Source: Rachycentron canadum (Eukaryota; Chordata; Actinopteri; Carangiformes; Rachycentridae). Taken from it: a DNA stretch of 64,000 nt. The DNA lies in contig CM076668.1 of the NCBI GenBank assembly GCA_038496675.1, positions 16,976,108 through 17,040,107 on the forward strand. Direction: 5' to 3'. Both the position numbers and the translations under genes were made by a program. Under the pieces are notes generated by a model. That model was not told the origin of the DNA. It was given only the letters and a program-made list of their open reading frames with translations, and did not search any database. This document shows positions 10,884 to 20,484 of the stretch, one piece after another. Every line of letters begins with the position of its first letter. Position 1 is the first letter of the stretch.

Positions 10884-13800
10884 TCAGCGTCGTCTGAAGG
10901 CGCGGGAGATTCTCCATGCGTTGGGCTCCTCGTAGCGGCTGTAGAGAGGTTCCAGTTTCTGCTGCCTCTTCTGCTTGCTGAGGCGCGTGGGGTCCCCGAC
11001 CCTGAAGAACGCCGGGGCGAACTCCACCAGCCAGCGAGGGTCGATGGTGGTCACCTCCCGCATGTACTCCTTGGTGGTCAACACCAACTCATGGTACACA
11101 AGCCTGAAGACAGAATGATGAGGACACTCATTAATGATTAAGATTGCAACTGATGATTATTTTCATCAACAATAAATCACTAATAGAGCTATCACAATAA
11201 GTTGATTAAGCAATTATTTTAGTAAACCAATAATATCAACCAAACATTTGATGGACACACATTCTGAAATGTGAGGCTCTGAAGCTTCTCTTTGTCCTTT
11301 CTGGTTGTAATTTGATTATTTTCTTTCACAAACACAAGAGTTAATTGATCAGTTAAGAAAACATCAGCATCAAATTAATCAACAATCATAATATTTTTTC
11401 AGATTTACAAAAAATATAGTAAAGAAGAGAAGGCCAGAGATATTCTATGCACAATAATATACTTAGAATTATAAATAAATAAAGACAGCAAATGCTAATT
11501 TGAACAAGCTCTGATCAGTGAACATCTGATGCTTGTGGAATGATGAGCTTGTTCATTTTCATTCATTCATCTGTTGATCATTTCATTTATTGATTATACA
11601 CGAAATCCATTCAAATCAATCAACAGCTCTAATTAGGATCCATGCCATGTTTTAGGGATGTGGAATAAAATCTTGTAAATAATGAAAGTGATCCTCAGAC
11701 TCATCCATGCAGGGAGGACTCACCACTCTGGTTGTCGGTTGAACAGGGTGCTGGAGGGGTGGAGATACACCACCTGCTGGTCAATCAGGGTACGGTACCC
11801 GTCCTGAGGGTGCTTCCTGGCTGCGTTCCTGAAGAAACCGCTGCAAATAGCTTTCTGGACCCGCATTGTGCTTTTTCCACAAGACACCACGTCCAGCTTG
11901 TGTCTAAGAAATATTTTGTCTTGTTTAATATTTGTTTTCATAAGACATCGTGTACAGATTATGTTTGACTGAGGCTAAATACTGGCTGACTGTTTCCTTC
12001 AAAGTATATTCAATTACACTGCTAAATATCTTTATACATCAATTACCATTTTATAAGGTAATATATGGTCTCTGTTTTAAATTACACTACCATTTTAAAA
12101 ATATGACAAATACACAGATGGAAATCAGACTAATGGTCAGAGCACAGTTGAATGTCATATGCAGACTACCTGTCCATGATACTGAGCATCTGCTTGCGGA
12201 TGTCCTGAGCTCTCTTTAAGGAGCGAGCCTGAATGAAGTTCTCAAAACACCAGGGGTTGGAGAACTTGTTGTTCTTCCAGGAGTTGTAGACTGCCAGCAG
12301 TGTAAGGTGGTCTCCCTCAGGCTGGAAAAACTTTGTCTTCCTCTGGTCAGCCTGGGCCTGTTTGTCCTGCAAATGGAAGGATTGAATTTTGTTTTTCAGG
12401 GTTGTTGTTTTTGAAAAAAAAAAAAAATGCTGTAATAATTTTTTCCCATGAAAATGTTGTTGCTTCTCATGAATGGAGTGCTCGTATGTGCATGTTATAG
12501 AAGTAATTCTGCTCTGAGGAGGACTGAAGTCAAATCAGTTATATTAGTTCCATACCTTTGGTCTATAAAAGATGTTCTGAACAGACAACATGGAGACGAT
12601 GGTGAGCATCTCTTCACTGCAGCTCAAATGCACTGACATGATCAACATCTTGCACAGCATCGGCTCCAGAGGGAACTCAGCCATCTGAACCAGAGACAGG
12701 CGTGAACACACAATATTAAAGGTACAGTAAAAGAAGTAGGTTAACTGTGAGGATCCCATGTGCAAACAGGTGAGTCTCCAAGATATCCATAATAACAAGT
12801 GATAAGTACAATTGGTTAACTTTATAGACAGGGAGCAAAATGGACAAAACTATTCTCTGGTTGATTCAAGCTCTATTTTAAGACGACAGACAGACCATGC
12901 CAGCACAGTACAGTGTTATGAATGAATTTTTCCTATTCTTCTCACCCTTCTACCCAGTCGTGTTAGCAATCCTTCATCATCCAGAGCTCCCAGAGTGTAG
13001 AGCTGCTCCATGGCTATGATCAGAGTCTCCATGGGAGGAGAATCCATGAAGTCAAACGCCAAAAGGTCATTGATACCCATGGCCTGGGGCGTTGAAGAGA
13101 GGAAAGGAGAAATTTGATTTAAATGTCTTATGACAGATTTCTAGGAGAGGCAGCCCATGTCACAAAAGCCTTAAAAATCTTAAATGTTAAAAAGTGTTAT
13201 CAAAGCTTCATTACCTTCAGAGACAGCACAGTGCTGGCCAAGTTAGTTCTCTGGATCTCAGGCACGTTGGTTGTCAGCATCTCATCTCTGTAGGCTCTCT
13301 CAGTATAGAGCCTGTAACACTTCCCCGGGCCCGTTCTGCCGGCGCGACCTGACCTCTGCTTGGCCTGGGCCTAAAAAGAAACCAGAGAGTTTTTAAAGGA
13401 TTAATGAGGAAAGAGTTGTCTGTTTATCAAATCACTACCAGTGATGCTTTTGTCAATTTAGAATAAAGAACACTGAGGTTGTATCAAAATGAATGACCTG
13501 TGATATGGGAGTCACCACGAGCTGGTCAATGCCGGTCTTGGAATTATACACAATCTGCTTGACAAAACCAGGATCCACCACATAATAGATTCCATCAATA
13601 GTGAGAGATGTCTCTGCGATGTTTGTGGCAATGATGACCTAGTTGTGAGCAAAAGAGACAGAAGTGAGAGAATCTAGACACACTTTTCTTTTCGAATTCC
13701 AATTAAGAAAGATGGTGTTATCATGAGGGATAGTCTCACTTAGACTATATTCAGCATAGAAGTGTTACTTTAGAACTTGCATAAATGTGACACAGTCCTA

Positions 13801-15467
13801 ACTTTATCCAGGATGTTACCTTTCTGCTGCCTGGAGGTGCAGGATCAAAGATCCTGGTCTGCATCTCACTGGGCAGAGCAGAATAAACCGGCAGAATAAT
13901 GAGCTCAGGAACATCCGGCCCCAGTGACTTCATTCGCTCATACAGGATCTCACAGGCCGTGTCGATCTCTTCCTGTCCAGTCAGAAACACCAGGATGTCA
14001 CCTGGGAAAAGACAGGGAGAAAAGAGATTTTCTCCTGATCTAAATTATTTTTTGTCCTATAGAGACAATGACTTGATCTCTCACATACAAGTATAAAACA
14101 CCTTAAATACTCATTTAGTAATTTTTCCCCAGGTCAACAGTGACGTTAAATCCAAGATGACTTAGGGAATCCTATTTCTGCTACAATACCTGGGGGCTCA
14201 GTTAAATGGATCTGCATGACAGTGATAAGACTGGCATCCAGGTAGTCAGTCTCAGGCTCTTTGGTGTAGAGAATCTCCACTGGGAAGGTCCTTCCTGGGA
14301 TGGTGAAGATGGGAGCTTCAAAGAAATACTGGGAGAACTTGACAGCATCCAGTGTGGCAGACGACACTATCAGCTTCATGTCTTTACGCTTCTGTATTGT
14401 CTGGAGGAGACAGAGGACGTTATTGCACATGAAAGGGCTTTGTTTGTAAGGAATTAGGTCACTTGTCATTCTTTAAAAACAGAGTTTGTAGAATGTGAAG
14501 TACCTTCTTGAGCAGGCCAAATAGCACGTCAGTGTGGATCGTCCTCTCGTGGGCCTCATCTAGCATGACGAGGGAATACTGGCTCATGTCTGGGTCCAAC
14601 AGACACTCCCTCTGCAGCATACCATGGGTCATGTACTTGATTACTGTCTCTGTACTGGTGCAGTCCTCAAAACGAATAGTGTAACCCACCTGCAATCAAG
14701 GTCAAAAAATATAATAAGCAAGGCGAGCAACGTAGTTTGAAATGGATGAGTGCTGCAGATGAGACCGACTCTCACTAAGACCACTCACCTCTTGGCCTAG
14801 ACGGCATCCATACTCCTCAGAGACTCTCTTGGCCACTGACATGGCAGCTACACGACGGGGCTGCGTACAGCCAATCTTCCCCCTGGAGGTGTAGCCTGCC
14901 TCTGCCAGGTACTGAGTGATCTGTGTGGTCTTACCAGACCCGGTTTCTCCAACTACAATCAAGATCTGATTGTCATGGACAGCCTGTCAAGACAGAGAAT
15001 GAATCAGTAAGTAACGTGGGTTCAGGTCCAGTTCAGCAACAGTTCCAGCTCCAGTTCTGTTTCCCTCTTAAATAAAGTCATGCACTAAATCCAATCTCAC
15101 CACTGCTCATACCTGAACAAGCTGTTCTTTAAGCTTGAAAATAGGCAGGCTCTCTCTCTGCTGCAGGATGGAGAGTTCTGTCTTCTTGCCATAAGACACC
15201 TGGTTCCCTCCTAAGGCATATCTTTTCCACTCTGGAAGATCAATAGGCATAGCACCGATGCCTCTCATGTTGGCAGCGATCTGTCTTCCTTCATCTTAAA
15301 GGAGAGCAACAGAAAAACATGAGATGTCAAGTTCCGGCAAGATCTATCCCAACCTCCTACAATCTACCATTTTGTTTAATTAAGATGATCTGCAATGATA
15401 ATGAACCTCTCAAATAGATCTTTTTGTATATTCCCTCAGGCATAGGAAGACAGAGACACAGTGTGTA

Positions 15468-15520
<53 letters not shown>

Positions 15521-18500
15521 CAGAATAAATTCATAGGGAAGCTAGATAATCATCTCCAGCCATGACATGGTTAGAGTGTAACAGTGTAAGAGGCCTGGCA
15601 TAGGACAGATTAACTTTATTTTCCAAATTTTAAAATTGCTGAGACAACATTAATTGGTTTTGTCTTGAAACTGACAAAATTACACTGTCAAGATTGCACG
15701 TATTTAAATCCGCAGCCTCATTTATAAAGTATTTGTTGGAACATTCAAACATGGGTAGGCTATGCTCTTACAATCAGGCATTGGGTCTATCCAGTGTTTG
15801 TGGAGACCAGTAGGGATGCAGTCCATCTCTGCTGCACGAGCCGCCTGCTTCAGCTCCCGCCTCTCCTTAGCCAGAGCGCTCTGCATCATGGCTGCCTGGG
15901 AAAGGGAGCCGTCTGGATTCTAACGGACAAAATGAGAGCAATTGTTACAGGAACACCTGTCAAATCGTATCAGCGTTGACAGAGCAAACTTACGGACACC
16001 AATGTACTTCAAGGTCTCCACTCTATTCAAGAAATGAGTGCATAGGGTCACTGATGCAAAGCACCTGTTACTAGGCCTGGCCAGCATCACCCAGCTGCAG
16101 CTGTTTCACCTTCAATTACAGGCAAACCAAGAATAACAGCTGCCTGCAGATGTGTGGCAACAAAAGTAACAGGTGTTTTTTACTAACAGATTTGGACCTG
16201 TGTCTTTATATATATATATATATATATATATGTGCTGTTAGTATGGTATGTGTTTTTTTCATATTTATACAAATAAAGAGGTCACCCATCCCTGAGCATT
16301 ACTTTATGCTCTTTCTAATTCAGACTTTTCTCCTGGTTTCGTATGAGTCTGATTGGTTTAAATTTGTGCTGCACGTATATTAATCTAGGGACTGTATTAT
16401 TATTATTTGGAGTTTAAAGATGAACTTAACATCTCCTGAAACTGTGTATTTGCTGACCTCCAGTGGTTTAACATCTGAATTGTACTTCCATCACTATTAA
16501 CATCCATTGGAAGTGACTGTGGCACAATTAATTGTTTTATTTTAGTTAACATGTGGTATTAGGTGGCGTTTAATGCAAAAACTCAAAACACACACTGAAA
16601 GATAAAAAAACAACAGCTACACCTCTTTGTGGCATAAGTGTTAAAACAGTAGCTGCTGTTGGTTTGCACATAGAGGGTGACATTAGCATTATTTTTTTCA
16701 TGTACAGCAGATAAGACAGGTTAGCACAGCTGGTCTAATAATGGTCTGAGATTTACCCACTACCACCTTAGCAGTCTGGATTCATACCTTCACTATTTTG
16801 ACTGGGCTCATGTTCATGCTCCATTTAGTCTGTCCCCTCAGGAAAGGTGGTTCGTCTTCAACCAGATCAATGTCTATGTCTTCATCTGTGGAGGGAATGG
16901 TTGTATTTATTATGCAATATAACTTTTTCATTTTTGCAAAAAATTGCAAAACCAATGAAATAAATTTTACCTTCATCATCATCTATTTTGGGCAGGATTC
17001 CTGTTTCCTCATCAAATTCTGGGAACTCTTCTTTTGGAAGAACATTGGCTGCAATCATCTGAATGGGGGAATATTTTTTAACAGATACCAACTGATCAAA
17101 AAAAAGAAAAAAACAATGTTGATATCACCATTAAGAAAGTGTTCTGAATGTGTTTGATGACTACCTGTTTAATTTCCCACTTTTCAAGGTCAGTTATCTT
17201 GGTGAGCCGTTTGTGTTCTGTTGGGTTTTCCTCTATTTCCAGGACGTTGGCTTCAGTGGGACGGTCGGGGTTCCTCATGGTTTCGTCTCCAACTCCAGTG
17301 CCCAGGTTTCTTCTTCGGTTGGGGTTGAGGTCCTCCCCTGTCTCCTGGTCTACATCCTAGCCACATTAACCACAATGCATCAAGGTTTTTTTAGCATTTG
17401 TTTCATGTCATTTTTTAAAGAGGTGGTTGGGTTTGACTTCCTAGCTTTGCTTAAAAGTTTCACAATAGATGAATTATACAAACAAACTAGACTGACCACC
17501 ACTACACTACATTGTTAAACCATAAATGACGACGCTGTCTCACCTTCATGCTAAGGCTGGCTTTGGTTCCAGTGAATGACAGTACTTTGACCTTTACTTT
17601 CTGGCCTTTAGTTACCACATCAGCCACATTTGCTATTCGTCCTTCTTTACGCAACTCTGAGATGTGCACCAGACCCTCCCAGCGTTTTCTGTAGATAATG
17701 ACAGTTACACACGACAGGTTAAGATCAGAATACAAACACCAGAACAACATTATGGACAGACATTGGAGATATTGCTCAATGTATCCATGTTACTAACCTG
17801 AGGCCCTCTAGTTGCACAAAACAACCAAACTGCATAATGCTGCTGATTTTTCCGTTGTAGATGTCACCCACAACAGGCTCGTCTGGCGGAGGCCGATCCA
17901 CAGGTCTATCACACGGGCGGTCCTCCGCCTTATTGTTGTTGTTGTCGCCGTTGCCGTTGCCTCTGTCAGGGCTCGGTGGATGGTCACTCCAGCGAGACAC
18001 CCGTTTACGTTTGCGCTTTGATTCTCCATCGCGTTCTCTTGATCTGGAGCGAGAGCGACTTCGCTTATGCCCACTTTCTCTGTCAGTATCTCGGCCTCTG
18101 TCACTGTGCGAGTTTCTGGAATGAGCACACATGAAAAGGAGATGTCCAGTTTTTAACAGGAGCTATTCAATTCAACATTTAATCTATATTGTACATTGAT
18201 CTCTTGTTTTCACAATCCAAAAATTTCAAATTTCAAAATACCTGTTATCTGAGCTTGTCCCACAAACATTGGGCATAAGCATCTCCAGCTCCCTCATGGC
18301 TGCTGCTGCGACCCGCTCATCATCCTTATCTGTGTTTGGAGGGGGAATCTGGCAGAAAAATACGAATTAGAGACAACAGCTTCTTAGATCTGCAGATGCT
18401 TTTGAGATTTATAAACATGTCATTGCTGATTTTCCTTAAAAATAATAATAAAAGAATTTGGCCTCACCATCCACACAGGATCATCTGGTTTACACAGAGC

Positions 18501-19155
18501 AGGGTATTTCTCTTTCAGCTTGTCCCTCTCACTCTTTGGCTTGGGCCCTGGCTGAACTTCTGACATAAACCACAGGGAAACAAAATGATGTACCAGTCGA
18601 CCAATAGCTGCAAAACTACTACTATAGACTAGAAATCAACACAACACATATGGAAAGTATCTGTACCTTTACTTGTAGACGGTGAAGGCCGCATAGTCTG
18701 AATAAGTCTGAGTAAATTACCAGTAAGAGTTTCCTGAAATAAAGTAAATACAGGTTTAGTGATACAACACAATCCCACACAAGCAACAAAGACGAGAAAT
18801 GAAGCTGTTTGTTCACTTACTGTGAACTCGGCTCCATTTTGTGCCAGAACAGCTTTAAATTCCTCAAATGTTGGGTGTTTTTCGGCGAGGTCGATGATAA
18901 ATTCAGCTGCAAAAAAAATAAAAAATAAAAAATAAAAATAAACAAAACAGCAAGTTGTGTTAAGCTACACATGCTAGTTCAATTGCATCACAGTGTCATG
19001 TCTGTTTCTAATTGAGCCACAGCGAAGTCAACGGCTGAGAAAACAACGTTACCCAAATCTTTCTCGCTTATCCCCAAGTGATTCTCCAGCTCCGTGCACA
19101 CCTTCGACACCAAAGACAAATATTCAAGACGTTTTATTTCGTCTAAAGCAGCCAT
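10884..19155 (-). CDS. dhx8: Pre-mRNA-splicing factor DEAH-box helicase DHX8 (PRP22), tandem copy A
   Basis: DHX8/Prp22 is a nuclear ATP-dependent RNA helicase that releases spliced mRNA from the post-catalytic spliceosome. There are 23 exons, 5' to 3': 19053-19155, 18821-18906, 18667-18733, 18468-18559, 18242-18348, 17798-18115, 17544-17688, 17165-17356, 16971-17058, 16788-16885, 15772-15919, 15113-15294, 14789-14983, 14504-14689, 14190-14400, 13820-14001, 13498-13638, 13215-13370, 12946-13083, 12556-12684, 12170-12366, 11724-11903, 10884-11103. They sum to 3561 nt: 1186 residues plus TGA, without frameshift. The start [16 protein letters not shown] has G at -3 and +4. Domains: shortened RS arm, S1 (GDIYNGK onward), Walker [10 protein letters not shown] (554-562), motif Ib altered to THGMLQRE (628-635), DEAH (651-654), [11 protein letters not shown] (852-859), then HA2/OB and the C-terminus RAFRRR. 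It is more diverged from human DHX8 than copy B. It could be a specialised paralog or a decaying one; the open frame favours function. Confidence 0.93.
13215..13370 (-). CDS. dhx8: dhx8-A exon 18, motif [10 protein letters not shown]
   Basis: This exon encodes [20 protein letters not shown] through [17 protein letters not shown]. Motif VI (QRxGRxGR, arginine fingers for ATP hydrolysis) is intact, with Ser where copy B has Ala. Only 4 of 156 bases differ from copy B, three of them at the motif VI end. Confidence 0.92.
13820..14001 (-). CDS. dhx8: dhx8-A exon 16, identical to dhx8-B exon 16
   Basis: This exon encodes the start of RecA2: [20 protein letters not shown] through [15 protein letters not shown]. 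By eye all 182 bases equal 23671-23852 of copy B; identity runs 13818-14004 versus 23669-23855 (187 bases) and stops just inside both introns. Neighbouring exons 15 and 17 differ from copy B by about 15% and 18%. Confidence 0.93.
14504..14689 (-). CDS. dhx8: dhx8-A exon 14, motif Ib (altered) and DEAH box
   Basis: This exon encodes [20 protein letters not shown], then [12 protein letters not shown], then [20 protein letters not shown]. The DEAH box is intact. Motif Ib reads THGMLQRE where copy B and human DHX8 read TDGMLLRE; the His codon is at 14624-14626. These are two non-conservative changes within three codons in an otherwise near-invariant motif. Confidence 0.92.
14789..14983 (-). CDS. 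dhx8: dhx8-A exon 13, Walker A (motif I) and motif Ia
   Basis: This exon encodes [20 protein letters not shown] and then [28 protein letters not shown] is the ATP-binding P-loop, with its Lys and Thr intact; TQPRRVAA is motif Ia. It differs from copy B by roughly 9% at the DNA level, unevenly distributed. Confidence 0.93.
15473..15519. repeat. (TG)n microsatellite
   Basis: About 23 TG units in the dhx8-A intron between exons 11 and 12. Confidence 0.95.
16207..16231. repeat. (TA)n microsatellite
   Basis: About 12 TA units in a dhx8-A intron (exon 10-11 interval, 15920-16787). The rest of that intron shows nothing recognisable. Confidence 0.9.
17544..17688 (-). CDS. dhx8: dhx8-A exon 7, S1 RNA-binding domain
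   Basis: This exon encodes [20 protein letters not shown] through [18 protein letters not shown]. The pattern GLVHISEL with the VKVKV strand is the classic S1/OB-fold RNA-binding signature, which follows the RS arm in Prp22-type helicases. Confidence 0.9.
17798..18115 (-). CDS. dhx8: dhx8-A exon 6, reduced RS arm and start of S1
   Basis: This exon encodes an RS segment ([13 protein letters not shown]), a KRKRKR patch, an Asn/Gly-rich stretch ([11 protein letters not shown]), then [18 protein letters not shown] entering the S1 domain. It is 75 bases shorter than the corresponding exon of copy B and lacks the long Arg-Asp repeat. Phase comes from AG at the end of exon 5 plus the first base here, giving Arg. 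Confidence 0.88.
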
Positions 19156-20484
19156 TTCTTCCACCCCCTCCCACCTAGTTTTTGTTTTGATTGGAACAGG
19201 AAACTTCTACTTCTCCTCCTTTAAGTTTGTGCTCCGGCGACATGTTTGGGCGCTGCCGCCCCCTATCGGCCAACAGGCAGAAGACCATTCACCCGTGTAC
19301 TCCACCATATCAGGTACTTATACTTCACTGCACTGGAGTATTTCCCTTTTAAAAGCCACTTTATACCTCCAATCTAACACATATCAGATGGCTGCAGGAG
19401 TTAGCGACTTTGCGAATTAAGTGTTAAGTGATATTTTCCTTAAATGCAATTTCAAATGCTCTGACTTCTCCACTGTTTTATAGCTGCTTTTACTTCCAAT
19501 CACCGCCAGTAAAGTAGCCACATTTGAATGGTGGTGAAGTGAGAGTAGAAATAAGTGGCATTATCACAGCTGTGGATTTTATTTCACCAGGCCAGGCACT
19601 TAACTGTTCGAGTGGGTATTTACTTTAACAAGAATGACAATAAACAGGTATTAAACGTAAAAGGGAATAGATAATATAACATGTTAGTATTTCTCACTGA
19701 TGTGGCCTGAAAAGGACCTTTAGCTGGGTTTAAAGTTTTAGGAGTGGTCATGGGTTTTTCTTTAAATTTCTAGATTCAAACCTGTTGGTTTCATTAGGTT
19801 TTTTTTTTTTACTTTTGTAAAGCTTCATTAAAATCTCCCACTCGTCAAAATCCCTCCAGATTCCCTTCCATCTCCTGAAAGGGTTCACAACAAAATCAAG
19901 ACTTTCCAAAAAATGTAGTATTTAATGAAGATACATTTTTGTAGTTACACTGATATGTATAGCAAAGAACAGTCTTGGATACACAGACAAATGAGTGAAA
20001 GTTGTCTATAGTTTATAGTACAAAACCTATCAAACATAAACGTTTCATCCTTAGTACTCTGGTGGGGGGGAAGTCAGTCCCTAACCAGTCAAAGGGTTGG
20101 CCCCATTAAGATCCAATCAGGTCATGATTTCTGCATAATGTGCTACTAAAATGTACAGTGCCAAAATAAATAGTCCATTGTTTTGCAGAATCTCCTCACA
20201 GAAGATTAAGTTTTCCTTTCCCCTTGTTTAGAGCTATAAAAAGTACATATTTCTGGATTTGCTAAGATACTGACACTAAAATTCCCACCCAAACCCAGAC
20301 AGACGTGTTAATTACAGAACAACTGGGGGAAATGTACAGAGTGTACACATTTAAAAGAAGGAGTGAATACACTGCTTGAAGTTGAGGTGTGATGAAACAA
20401 ACTTCAATCAGCAGGGTTTGATCACATGAGCAGCGCTGGAACAGAAAAATGCAGCTGTCGCCAGCATTTGTAATGTCAAACATA
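19156..20484. other. dhx8-A upstream region and dhx8-B 3' UTR
   Basis: The first 100-150 bases next to the dhx8-A start (19156-19300) are relatively GC-rich and TATA-less and probably hold its promoter. The far side (about 19900-20484) is probably the dhx8-B 3' UTR. No independent gene was seen. Confidence 0.55.
19921..19926 (-). terminator. Candidate dhx8-B polyadenylation signal (ATTAAA)
   Basis: TTTAAT on the plus strand reads ATTAAA on the minus strand, about 560 bases past the dhx8-B stop. The next transcribed bases are U-rich. If used, dhx8-B ends about 0.7 kb before the dhx8-A start codon. Confidence 0.45.

Noticed and set aside
10884..19155. dhx8-A as a processed or degenerate pseudogene
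   Set aside because: It retains all 22 introns with GT-AG ends and an uninterrupted frame across 1186 codons, with core ATPase motifs intact.
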